A DNA stretch of 64,000 bases from ZC4RG30 sp035556135 (GTDB taxonomy: Bacteria; Pseudomonadota; Gammaproteobacteria; Steroidobacterales; Steroidobacteraceae), in assembly GCA_035556135.1 (NCBI GenBank), contig DATMFO010000004.1, forward strand, positions 372,001-436,000. Reading direction: 5' to 3'. Position numbers and translations under genes: made by a program. The notes under the pieces are model-generated. The model was not told where the DNA came from and searched no databases. It worked only from the letters and a program-made list of their open reading frames with translations. This document shows positions 51,415 through 59,614 of this stretch, piece by piece (within the stretch, counting starts at the first letter, position 1; every line of letters begins with the position of its first letter).

Positions 51415-51551
51415 GCCTAACTACTAAGTTCAGCGACCGCACGCCGGCGCTTCAGCACGCGGGCGCGCCAGCGCTGGTGTGCGCTCTCGGCTCGGTCGCC
51501 CGCGGCCGAGCACTTGATAGTGATGCGGCTCGCTGCAACGCCTAGTTGGGC
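51415..51551 (-). repeat. attC site 23, GTTGGGC type (137 bp)
   Basis: Boxes GCCTAAC (51415-51421) and GTTGGGC (51545-51551); interior AAGTTCAGCGACCGCACGCC and GCAACGCCTA. CACTTGATAG replaces CACTTTATG. It follows lspA. Confidence 0.9.
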
Positions 51552-52033
51552 GGCGCGGCGTCGCTCCGAGAGAGGTAAAGCAGCACGACCGCCAGAACTC
51601 CGAGCATGTCTGCAACATTGAAAATTCCCGTTCGCAGGTTTCCGATTCCGAGATTCAGGAAGTCCGTCACCAAGCCGTCGTGGATGATTCGATCAATCAG
51701 GTTTCCGAGGCCACTCGCGCCCAGAAGCGTTAGGGCGACTACTTGGCCTCGGGGCAACCGAGGCCACAGCGCGGCGGCCAGAACTAAGCCGATAACCATT
51801 AGGCTGACGCCACCCTGAAAGATGAGCGCCCGGATCGATTCGGGCAGAGAGGCGCCAAAGCCTAGGAAAGCACCTGGGTTCTCAGCGTAGGTGAGCCGAA
51901 CGGTATCGTGCAGCATCGTGATGACAGGACCATCGCTGAGGTGCGTCTTGGCCACGACCTTTGTGGCCTGGTCGCAGCCCACGCATCCCAGAAGCACGCC
52001 GGCGACCAGCAGAAGTCGTGTCAGCTTTCTCAT
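51542..52033 (-). CDS. lspA: Signal peptidase II (LspA) carried as a cassette
   Basis: About 163 residues from ATG 52033. Four membrane helices and all family motifs are present: CDQATK (D21), ENPGAFLGFG (N52), GNLIDR (D114) and FNVAD (D142), the two catalytic Asp being in the expected places. LspA cleaves prolipoprotein signal peptides in the inner membrane. Every such bacterium has a core lspA, so this is probably an extra copy. Extra LspA copies protect producers of LspA inhibitors such as myxovirescin; that role here is inference. The TAG stop lies just inside the attC. Confidence 0.93.
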   Translation of the reverse strand: MRKLTRLLLVAGVLLGCVGCDQATKVVAKTHLSDGPVITMLHDTVRLTYAENPGAFLGFGASLPESIRALIFQGGVSLMVIGLVLAAALWPRLPRGQVVALTLLGASGLGNLIDRIIHDGLVTDFLNLGIGNLRTGIFNVADMLGVLAVVLLYLSRSDAAPPN

Positions 52034-52048
52034 AGGGCAGGGAGTGCC

Positions 52049-52186
52049 GCCCAACTACCCAGCTCAGCGACGGCGCGCCGGCGCATCAGCACGCGGGCGC
52101 GCCAGCGCTCGTGTGCGCTCTGGGCTCGGTCGCCCGCGGCCGAGCACTTTATGCCAATCGCCGTTCGCTGCAGCGCCGAGTTAGGC
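52049..52186 (-). repeat. attC site 24 (138 bp)
   Basis: Boxes GCCCAAC (52049-52055) and GTTAGGC (52180-52186), canonical. It follows the HEPN-like gene. Confidence 0.92.
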
Positions 52187-52768
52187 GGCACGGCGCGGAA
52201 CCTTGGCGACCCAATGGTGTAGGAGATGCGGAATGCTCTCCGCTGGCGCACCACCAAGCTGAAGGAGGTATGCAATGAAGTCTTCGGCCGTTTCAAGTGC
52301 CGACCATCCGGACAATGCAGTTAGGTTGTCGAATTCGGACGTATCAATGAGACCATTTGCCACGAAACCTTCGAACTCAAGTGATTGCGTGTCGGAGATG
52401 AAGTGCATCAGCGCGTTGCGGCTGTCCAGGGTGGCCTTAAACCTCTGGGCCGGCCCTTGGCCGAAATCGGCAGCCTCACCGAATAGTAGGAGCGGCCACT
52501 CTTCGAGCTTCCGGCCAAGAGATTTCTTGGCCCGAAGGTCGCGCTCAAGTCGCTCCTTATGCGGTGAGGCAGAATTCTGAAGCAGCAGCAGCCTAGCCTG
52601 TACATTCAAGAATGACTCCACGCAGGCGACAGCCATTACGGTGGCTGAGGCGGCCTTTTGCCGTGCCACGTTCAGGGAGTCCGACGCCTCCGCCTCAGCT
52701 GCGAGGGAGCGCGCCGCATCGGCGAATGTCCACACCAGGCGGTTAGGGCTTGAGAGCGTTTTGGTCAT
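52181..52768 (-). CDS. HEPN-like cassette protein
   Basis: 195 residues, all-helical and soluble. MAVACVESFLNVQARLLLL near residue 45-65 is like the first HEPN helix pair of RiboL-PSP/MAE-type families (ALExFLN). A later SRNALMHF carries the RX4H motif (R-NALM-H) that forms the RNase site in HEPN toxins and defence proteins. KSLGRKLEEWPLLLF between them fits the family helix. It is not accompanied by an MNT antitoxin. The stop TAA is in the attC box. The HEPN call rests on pattern only. Confidence 0.6.
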   Translation of the reverse strand: MTKTLSSPNRLVWTFADAARSLAAEAEASDSLNVARQKAASATVMAVACVESFLNVQARLLLLQNSASPHKERLERDLRAKKSLGRKLEEWPLLLFGEAADFGQGPAQRFKATLDSRNALMHFISDTQSLEFEGFVANGLIDTSEFDNLTALSGWSALETAEDFIAYLLQLGGAPAESIPHLLHHWVAKVPRRAA

Positions 52769-52780
52769 GCACTTAGTGCC

Positions 52781-52918
52781 GCCTAACTACCCAGCTCAGC
52801 GACGGCGAGATGCCCTGAAAGCACGCGGGCGCGCCAGCGTTCGTGTGCGCTCTTGGCTCGGCCGCCCGCGGCCGAGCACTTTATGCCAAACGCCGCTCGC
52901 TGCAGCGCAGAGTTAGGC
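52781..52918 (-). repeat. attC site 25, nearest to attI (138 bp)
   Basis: Boxes GCCTAAC (52781-52787) and GTTAGGC (52912-52918). The GC hairpin CTCGGCCGC-CC-GCGGCCGAG is at 52857-52876. It belongs to the first cassette. Confidence 0.93.
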
Positions 52919-53329
52919 GACATGCGCCGACCTCAACCAGTTATATCCTGCAGCAGCTGCGAACACTCCTGCGGCCATACTGGGTAGCGCTGCTGAAAAA
53001 TATTCAGCGGAGCCGATGGCAGGTGGGCCAGACCTGGCGTCAAGTGCGGTAAGAATTGGGGTCAACACAAGCCCAAGAATTCCGATGTAGTAGCAGAACA
53101 GCGCGTACAACTTTGCGAACCATGCGGCGAAAGGTGCGAAGAGGTGCAGGAATAGGAGGACCACACCATACGCCATTGCGCCGATGAGAATGACTTTGAA
53201 TGGAGCGACGACCCGCTGAAGCCAGTCGTCAGAGGGAGCTACCACCGAAACAATCGCGAGGAGGCCAATGACAGCCGTGAGCAGTTGCCGCCGGTAGGGA
53301 AAGTTCGTGTCATCGTGCGAAAGGATCAT
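52913..53329 (-). CDS. First-cassette membrane protein of unknown function
   Basis: 138 residues with four hydrophobic segments (LLTAVIGLLAIVSVV, VILIGAMAYGVVLLFLHLF, LYALFCYYIGILGLVLTPI, LPSMAAGVFAAAAGY). As the cassette next to attI it is the most recent insertion and should be the best expressed. Its ATG is 3 bp from the core box (GTTAGGCGACATG), so any ribosome site must come from attI; TAA lies in its own attC box. No family is recognised. Confidence 0.7.
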   Translation of the reverse strand: MILSHDDTNFPYRRQLLTAVIGLLAIVSVVAPSDDWLQRVVAPFKVILIGAMAYGVVLLFLHLFAPFAAWFAKLYALFCYYIGILGLVLTPILTALDARSGPPAIGSAEYFSAALPSMAAGVFAAAAGYNWLRSAHVA

Positions 53330-53332
53330 GTC

Positions 53333-53400
53333 GCCTAACTACTAATTAGGTTTGTCGCACTAATTCCAAATCGCGACAAATAAAGTTCAAATGCGACACC
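53333..53400 (-). other. attI-like recombination site
   Basis: The first cassette junction GCCTAAC (53333-53339) is followed by TACTA and ATTAGGTT, giving an L/R pair of inverted core boxes as in attI simple sites. Repeats of GTCGC/GCGAC follow at 53354, 53372 and 53393 and could be integrase accessory boxes. A cassette promoter Pc should read leftward from here or from intI; TTGAAC on the minus strand (53390-53385) is a possible -35, but no good -10 is seen. Confidence 0.75.
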
Positions 53401-53477
53401 CGGAGCACTTAACCCCCTGATATTCCTTTCCACCCGGCACAAATCGCGGCGTGTCGTCATAAGGGAATTAGTGCGAC
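53354..53477. repeat. 14-bp inverted repeat flanking the attI-intI gap
   Basis: GTCGCACTAATTCC (53354-53367) and its exact complement GGAATTAGTGCGAC (53464-53477) face each other across 96 bp. The right arm contains the GGGA-type ribosome site and ends at the intI ATG. Confidence 0.85.
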
Positions 53478-54452
53478 ATGGAAGCCCCGAAGCCCCCCAC
53501 CCTCTTCGGCGTGGTCCGCGAACAAATCCGTCTTCGCCACTATAGCCTCCGCACCGAAGACACCTACCTGGAGTGGATCCGCCGATACGTCCGCTTCTGC
53601 GGCGGGCGACATCCTCGCGAGCTTGGTCCCGCCGAGATTACCACCTTCCTCACCCACCTCGCCGTCGACCTCAAGGTTGCCTCGGCAACGCAGAACGTCG
53701 CCCTGCAGGCATTGCTCTTCCTCTATCGTGATGTGCTGCAGGTCGAACTCCCCCGTCTCGACCAGGTGGTGCGGGCCACTCGCCCGCGCAAGCTGCCGGT
53801 GGTCCTGACGCGGGCTGAGGTCGCCAGGGTGTTTTCTGAACTGGGTGGACGCTCGCGGCTGGTGGTGGGCCTGCTGTACGGCAGCGGCCTCCGGTTGCAG
53901 GAGGCTCTCGAGCTCCGGGTGAAGGACCTTGACCTGGAGCGCCGCGAACTCACCGTGCGCAATGGCAAGGGCGGCAAGGATCGTCGTACCGTCATCCCGC
54001 AAGAGCTGGTCAATCCACTGCGAATCCACCTGGGTGAGCTTTCGGCGTGGTTCCAGCGCGAGCGCAGTGTGGGTGCGCCCGGGGTTTCCGTCCCGGGTGC
54101 CTTGAAGAAGAAGTACCCCGGTGCACCAACGGCCTTTGGCTGGCAGTGGGTGTTCCCGTCCAGCACCTTCTGTCAGGATCCCTACGATCGAACAACGGTG
54201 CGCCATCACGTGCACCCGCGTACGTTGCAGCGGACGGTTCGCCAGGCGCTCCATCGCGCAGGCATCTCACGCCCCGCAGGCTGCCATACCTTCCGCCATT
54301 GCTTTGCCACCCACCTGCTCGAATCCGGCAGCGACATCCGCACGGTGCAGGAACTGCTGGGCCACGCGGACGTTTCAACAACGATGATCTACACCCACGT
54401 ATTGAATCGCGGCGGTCAGGCCGTCAGGAGTCCCCTCGACGGGCTGTTCTGA
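53478..54452 (+). CDS. intI: Integron integrase IntI
   Basis: 324 residues. Tyrosine-recombinase residues are R139 (GSGLRLQEAL), H270 and R273 (GCHTFRHCFATHLLE), H296 (LLGHADVSTT) and nucleophile Y305 (MIYTHVLNRGGQ). The IntI-specific extra patch is present at about residues 207-228 (ALKKKYPGAPTAFGWQWVFP), separating it from XerC/D. The N-terminal core-binding domain (LRHYSLRTEDTYLEWIRRYVRF) is complete, so it looks functional. It reads away from the cassettes. I see no clear LexA box upstream, although many intI genes are SOS-regulated. Confidence 0.97.
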   Translation: MEAPKPPTLFGVVREQIRLRHYSLRTEDTYLEWIRRYVRFCGGRHPRELGPAEITTFLTHLAVDLKVASATQNVALQALLFLYRDVLQVELPRLDQVVRATRPRKLPVVLTRAEVARVFSELGGRSRLVVGLLYGSGLRLQEALELRVKDLDLERRELTVRNGKGGKDRRTVIPQELVNPLRIHLGELSAWFQRERSVGAPGVSVPGALKKKYPGAPTAFGWQWVFPSSTFCQDPYDRTTVRHHVHPRTLQRTVRQALHRAGISRPAGCHTFRHCFATHLLESGSDIRTVQELLGHADVSTTMIYTHVLNRGGQAVRSPLDGLF

Positions 54453-54575
54453 CAGGCCCCGCCAAGACCTCGGGCACCGCTTCAGTCATACCAATTTCCA
54501 CACCGAGCCATGCTCTGGCGCCAGCCCCCGCCGCAGCCGATAATCGGGGACTTTCCACCCGAAACCTTCACCCGA

Positions 54576-56900
54576 ATGCCCGCAGATTCCCTCTCCCCCG
54601 CGGAAGCCGCCCTGCGTGACGCCGCCCGCGACTATCACCGCCTCCCCGGCCCCGGCAAGGTTTCGGTTTCCCCGACCAAGCCACTGACCAACCAGCGCGA
54701 TCTCTCCCTGGCCTACTCACCAGGGGTGGCCTACCCCTGCCTCGACATCGCGGCCGACCCGCGCATGGCCGCGGATTTCACCTCCCGTGGCAACCTCGTG
54801 GGGGTGATAACCAACGGTACGGCGGTGCTGGGCCTGGGCGACATCGGCCCACTGGCGGCCAAGCCGGTGATGGAGGGCAAGGGTTGCCTCTTCAAGAAGT
54901 TCGCCGGCATCGACGTCTTCGACATCGAGCTTGCCGAGCGTGATCCGGACCGCCTCATCGACATGATCGCCGCGCTCGAGCCCACGCTCGGCGGCATCAA
55001 CCTCGAGGACATCAAGGCGCCGGAATGCTTCTACATCGAGCGCAAGCTCACCGAGCGGATGAACATCCCGGTCTTCCACGACGACCAGCACGGCACGGCG
55101 ATCATTGCGGCCGCTGCAATCCGCAATGGCCTGGAGCTGGTGGGCAAGGACATCGGCAAGGTGAAGCTGGTGGTGTCCGGCGCCGGCGCCGCGGCCATCG
55201 CCATCCTCGATCTGCTGGTGGGCCTGGGCCTCAGCCGCAACAATGTCTGGGCCTGTGATTCTAAGGGACTCATCTACGAGGGACGCGGCGATTCCTTCAA
55301 TCCGGAGAAGGCACGCTACGCACAGAAGACCACGCTGCGCACGCTCGCCGATGTGATGCCGGACACCGATGTGTTCCTCGGCTGCTCCACTGGTGGCGTG
55401 CTGACGCAGCCGATGGTGAAGTCGATGGCCCCGCGCCCCATCATCCTGGCACTGGCGAATCCGGAACCGGAGATCCGCCCGGAGCTGGCGAAGGAAGTAC
55501 GGCCGGACTGCATCATCGCCACCGGGCGTTCGGACTATCCGAACCAGGTGAACAACGTGTTGTGCTTCCCCTACATCTTCCGTGGTGCGCTGGATTGCGG
55601 CGCGACGAAGATCACGGCACAGATGAAGCTGGCCTGCGTGAAGGAGATCGCCGACCTCGCGAAGGCGGAGATCAGCGAGGAAGTGGCCAGCGCCTACGCG
55701 GGCCAGGACCTTTGCTTCGGCGACGACTACATCATTCCCAAGCCCTTCGACTCGCGGCTGATCCTGCGCATCGCCCCTGCGGTGGCAGCTGCGGCAGCGG
55801 CTTCCGGCGTGGCCACGCGGCCCATTGCCGACATGGAGGCCTACCGCACGCAGCTGACGCGCCTGTTCTCCGCAGGCGTGATGCTCACGCGTCCGGTGTT
55901 CGGTGCGGCGCGTGCCTCGGCGCGCAAGCGCATTGCCTATGCCGAAGGCGAGGACGAGCGCGTGCTGCGCGCGGCCCAGATCGCGCTGGACGAGGAACTG
56001 GCCTTCCCGATGCTGATCGGTCGCCCGGCGGTGATCGAGGCGCGCATCCTGAAGGCCAACCTGCGCATGAAGATCGGCCAGGATGTGGGCGTGGTGAATC
56101 CGGATGACGATCCGCGCTTCCGGCAGTACTGGCAGACCTACCACCGCATCATGGGTCGTCGCGGCGTGAGCCCGGATGCGGCCAAGGCCGCGGTGCACCG
56201 CTCCACCACCACCATTGCTTCGCTGATGGTGCACATGGGCGACGCGGACGGCATGCTCTGCGGCCTGCACGGCCGCTACGACGCGCACCTGGAAAATATC
56301 CGCGACGTGATCGGCCTGCGCGAGGGCGAGACGGCGCTGGCGTCACTTTCGGGACTCGCCATCGACAAGCGCACGCTCTTCATCGCCGACACTTACGTGA
56401 ACGAAACGCCCTCGGCGGAGCTGCTCTCACGCATTGCCCGCATGGCCGCGCGCGAGGTTCGGCATTTCGGCCTCACGCCCAAGGTGGCATTCCTCTCCCA
56501 TTCCAACTATGGCTCTTCACGCCGCGAGTCGGCCAAGCGCATGCGCGAGGCCTACGAGCTCTTCTCCAAGGCCAATCCCGACGTGGAGTGCGATGGCGAG
56601 ATGCACGGCGACGCAGCGCTGTCGGAGACCATCCGCCGCGGCAACCTGATGGACAGCCGGCTCACGGGCGAGGCCAACATCCTGATCTGCCCGAACATCG
56701 ACGCAGCCAACATCCTCTTCAACACGCTGAAGGTGATGAGCGGCGAGGGCACGACGGTGGGTCCGATCCTGATGGGAGTGGCCCGCCCGGCGCACGTGCT
56801 CACCCCGTCTTCCACCTTCCGTCGCGTGCTGAACATGACGGCCCTGACTGCGGCGCAGGCGGGCATGCCTGCGGTGCTGCGCAAGGTCGTGGGGTCCTGA
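54576..56900 (+). CDS. maeB: NADP-dependent malic enzyme MaeB-type (malic + phosphotransacetylase domains)
   Basis: About 774 residues from ATG 54576 (MPADSLSPAEAALRDAAR). The N-terminal malic domain shows SLAYSPGVAYPC and KFAGIDVFDIELAE; the NAD(P) domain shows VVSGAGAAAIAILDLLVGLG; the C-terminal 330 residues are a phosphotransacetylase-like domain (KRIAYAEGEDERVLRAAQIALDEEL, CPNIDAANILFNTLK). MaeB decarboxylates malate to pyruvate with NADP reduction, and the PTA domain is regulatory. It lies 123 bp after intI and marks the return to core genome. Confidence 0.96.
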   Translation: MPADSLSPAEAALRDAARDYHRLPGPGKVSVSPTKPLTNQRDLSLAYSPGVAYPCLDIAADPRMAADFTSRGNLVGVITNGTAVLGLGDIGPLAAKPVMEGKGCLFKKFAGIDVFDIELAERDPDRLIDMIAALEPTLGGINLEDIKAPECFYIERKLTERMNIPVFHDDQHGTAIIAAAAIRNGLELVGKDIGKVKLVVSGAGAAAIAILDLLVGLGLSRNNVWACDSKGLIYEGRGDSFNPEKARYAQKTTLRTLADVMPDTDVFLGCSTGGVLTQPMVKSMAPRPIILALANPEPEIRPELAKEVRPDCIIATGRSDYPNQVNNVLCFPYIFRGALDCGATKITAQMKLACVKEIADLAKAEISEEVASAYAGQDLCFGDDYIIPKPFDSRLILRIAPAVAAAAAASGVATRPIADMEAYRTQLTRLFSAGVMLTRPVFGAARASARKRIAYAEGEDERVLRAAQIALDEELAFPMLIGRPAVIEARILKANLRMKIGQDVGVVNPDDDPRFRQYWQTYHRIMGRRGVSPDAAKAAVHRSTTTIASLMVHMGDADGMLCGLHGRYDAHLENIRDVIGLREGETALASLSGLAIDKRTLFIADTYVNETPSAELLSRIARMAAREVRHFGLTPKVAFLSHSNYGSSRRESAKRMREAYELFSKANPDVECDGEMHGDAALSETIRRGNLMDSRLTGEANILICPNIDAANILFNTLKVMSGEGTTVGPILMGVARPAHVLTPSSTFRRVLNMTALTAAQAGMPAVLRKVVGS

Positions 56901-56933
56901 GGCCTGCTCGCTGGCGCGGGATGGGCCCGGCGC

Positions 56934-57230
56934 TTATTCGGCCTCCTTCTTCTCGCGCGCGCGATCTATGTGGCCCAGGTCGCGCGCGGGATCGATGCGA
57001 TCACGCAGCAGCTGCTTCAGCTCGGTGATCTCGGGGAAGCGGCCCTGCGCCTTGCGTGACCAGAGCAGCTCGTCACCAAGGCGGACGTCGAATACCCCGC
57101 CCGTGCCCGGCTTCAAGGTGAGCGACTCGATGTCGCCATCGAAGGTGGACAGCAGCTCCTGTGCCATCCACGAGGCGCGCAGCAGCCAGCGGCATTGCGC
57201 GCAGTAGAGGATCTCGATCTGGTGCGCCAC
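56934..57230 (-). CDS. SelW/Rdx-family thioredoxin-like protein
   Basis: 98 residues from GTG 57230 with a perfect AAGGAGG site. The N-terminal IEILYCAQCRWLLRASWMAQELL carries the CxxC motif (C10, C13) of the SelW/SelT/Rdx family in its Cys-only form. GTGGVFDVRLGDELLWSRK and GRFPEITELKQLLRD complete the fold. A redox role is probable. It is convergent with maeB (33 bp between stops). Confidence 0.92.
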   Translation of the reverse strand: MAHQIEILYCAQCRWLLRASWMAQELLSTFDGDIESLTLKPGTGGVFDVRLGDELLWSRKAQGRFPEITELKQLLRDRIDPARDLGHIDRAREKKEAE

Positions 57231-57313
57231 CTGCGCCCTCCTTGCGAAGGGCGCAGCGTAGCAGAGCAGCCGCGGCGGTGGATCCCCGCGGCTCTTCCCG
57301 GCGCGAACCGGAC

Positions 57314-59519
57314 TCAGGTGCCGATGAGGCCGCCGTCGTCCTTGGTGATGACCACGACACCGGAGCGCGGGCGACCGGCCGGCAGCACGGTCTTGCCATC
57401 CGAAGCTGTCGTCCACTGGCTCTGCGGCCAGCTGGAGTACTGCGTCGGGTTGGCCGCGGTGGAATCCTCGCCCGGATGCTGTATGCCCACGAACATGGCG
57501 CGGCCATCGGGTGTCATGGTGACGCCTGTGACCTCGGCATTCGGCGGCGCGGTGAGGAAGCGTCGCGTGGCACCGGTGGCCGGATCGGCGCACACCATGC
57601 AGTTGGCGCCGATGTTGACCCAGTCGCCGGCGGCGTTGCCGGCCTGGTCCGTCTGCACCCACAGCCGGCCCCAGGGATCGAACCACAAACCATCGGGTGC
57701 GCCGTAGTCCGCGCTGCCTTCCGGACTGTCGGCGATGTTGCCGCGGTAGTCGTTGGTCGGCTTCGCGGCCCTGTCCGTGGCGGTGTCGCCGTTCTGCACG
57801 AAGAGGTCCCAGCAGAAGCTGGTGGCGGCAACGCTGCGGCCATCCTCGCGCCAGCGGATGATGTGGCCATAAATGTTGTCCTCGCGGGGATTCGCGGCGT
57901 CCACCGGGGGACGCGCGGATCCGGCGGCGGTGCTGCCATCGGCCGCGTTCGCGGATGGCGTGCTGGTGCCGCGGCGGTTGTTGTTGGTGAGCGTGCAGTA
58001 CACCTCCACCTCGCGGAAGCCGCGCGTGCGCGGCCGCGCGCCGGTCCACTCCGGGCGATCCATCATCGTGGCGCCCACAGCATCGGCGGCCATGCGGGTC
58101 TTGATGAGGATCTTCGCCAGCACCTCAGCATCATCCGCGCCGGCGAAGTTCGGGTTGTCGCGCAGCGCCACGCCGTCGATGCCCAGGGTGCCCGGCAGCA
58201 GCGGAATCCACTGGCCGGTGAGGTCGGCGTTGAAGCGCGCCACGAAGAGGGTGCCCTTTTCCAGCAGCTCGCGGTTGCGGCGGTCGCTGGGATGGCGGAA
58301 CCTGCCGGCGGACACGAACTTGTAGATGTATTCGTTGCGCTCGTCATCGCCCATGTACAGGGCCAGCCGGTCATCCTCGTCGACCACATGCTGCGCGCTC
58401 TCGTGCTTGAAGCGTCCGAGGGCGGTGCGCTTCACCGGCGGGCTATGCGGTTCGCAGGGGTCGATCTCCACCACCCAGCCGAAGTGATGCGGCTCATTCG
58501 GGTTGGTGGTGACGTCGAAGCGCGGGTCGGTTTCATGCCAGCGGTAGCCGAAGCCGGCGGCCGCGATGCCGTAGCGACGGTTGAGTTTGCCGATCTCCGT
58601 GGCTGCGCTGGTGTCGACGGCACCGGTGCCGCCGAAGTTGCCGTTCCAGTTCTCCTCGCAGGTCAGGAAGGTGCCCCAGGGCGTGAAGCCGTTGGCGCAG
58701 TTGTTGATGGTGCCCAAGGCCCAGCGGCCGTCGGTGGTGCCGCCCGTGGGCTCCGAGCCGTCCCTGCGGATCAGGAACTCGCGCGTCTGCATCAGGGGAT
58801 GGCCGGCGGCAGGACCGGAAATCCGCATCGGCGTGTTCGCGGTGATGCGGCGGCCGAAGCGCGAGCGGCGGTTGACCACCCAGCGCGCGCTCTTCACGCG
58901 GCCCTTGCGGTCCTTCTCCACCACGCGCCGCGCCTCGACCACCGAGACGCCGTGTGCCGCCTGCGACTTGCGGGTCTTGGCGATGTTGTAGCCGCTGCCC
59001 ACCTGTCCATCCGGATAGAGGATTTCCTCGTGGGTGTATTCGTTGTTGATGCACAGCAGGCCGGCGTCGGTGGGACCGTGCTCGCCGCCCAGCGGGAAGA
59101 AGCATGCCATCGCAGTGCTCGCCGAACTGCAGCAGCTGGTCGAGCGCAGTCTCGGTGGCATCGCCGCGGAAGGCCTTGCCGCCCGGCATGATGGGATCTC
59201 CCCAGGCCACGAACAGCTCCGCCGTGTAGCCGTCCGGCACGGTGACCTTGTCGGCCAGCGGGGCAATGTGCGGGGGAACGGGCGTGAAGCCGATGCCCGG
59301 CTGGAAGAAGGGCGGGCCGCGGTCCAGGCCATGGGCCTCCACGGTGCGGCTGAGGCCGGACAGTGTCAGGCCACCGGCGCTGGCCAGTGCGGCGGCGCCG
59401 ATGCCGGTGTGCAGGAACTGGCGGCGCGAAGGATCGATGCGCTCGATCACCTCGTGGATGGATTCGTTCGACGACGGATTGATGGTCACGTCGTTCTTCG
59501 GGTGCGAATTGCCCTTCAT
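57314..59519 (-). pseudogene. PhoX-family alkaline phosphatase, frameshifted
   Basis: The Tat-exported PhoX (DUF839) protein starts at ATG 59519 (MKGNSHPKNDV; Tat signal SRRQFLHTGIGAAALASAGG) and runs to LLQFGEHCDGM. There the frame changes at about 59102: the downstream FFPLGGEHGPTDAGLLCINNEYTHEEIL and the remaining roughly 590 residues, including THEEIL, ACEENWNGN-type and DPWGRLWVQTD blocks, continue in another frame to the stop at 57314. One base too many or two missing (a GMHFFP codon) would explain it. PhoX releases phosphate from esters using Ca and Fe. Sequencing error is a real alternative. Confidence 0.85.
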
Positions 59520-59614
59520 GGATGGCTCCTGGCCGCGTTGTTGTCGGGAGGAACCGCAGCTTGGAGAAGGAACGTGACGCCGGCGTGACGCTCGCATGAC
59601 AAGGCGGGCGCAGG

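Larger units (their letters stand above)
36353..54452. mobile_element. Chromosomal integron: intI, attI, about 26 cassettes
   Basis: The unit consists of an integron-type tyrosine recombinase (53478-54452, + strand), an attI-like site next to it, and at least 25 attC sites every 250-760 bp, each bounded by GCCTAAC and GTTAGGC or variants. Cassette genes read leftward, away from intI, the canonical divergent layout. Near-uniform attC sequence and many unknown small genes are typical of sedentary chromosomal integrons rather than mobile class 1-3 integrons. No resistance-type cassette, transposase or inverted terminal repeat is seen. The left end fades into decayed attC remnants at 37627 and 36353. 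Confidence 0.95.

Noticed and set aside
50999..51442. 147-codon minus-strand frame in non-coding cassette F
   Set aside because: Starts inside the neighbouring attC, is Arg/Pro-rich, and the frame is not kept in the sister cassettes C and E.
38296..52918. Recurrent attC regions as a CRISPR array
   Set aside because: Repeats are 87-164 bp with inverted core boxes, spacing is gene-sized and irregular, and no cas gene is present; they are attC sites.
38296..52918. Repeated small frames encoding NSALQRAAFGIKCSAAGGR-type peptides
   Set aside because: The peptide is simply attC read in one frame and recurs wherever the site does; it has no start signals of its own.
53478..54452. XerC/XerD or phage integrase identity for the recombinase
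   Set aside because: The extra patch ALKKKYPGAPTAFGWQWVFP and the adjoining attI/attC sites identify IntI.
57314..59332. PhoX gene starting at 59332 in a single frame
   Set aside because: The first 75 residues of that frame are Arg/Ser-rich shadow sequence, whereas the true Tat signal and PhoX N-terminus are in the other frame, so a frameshift is the better reading.
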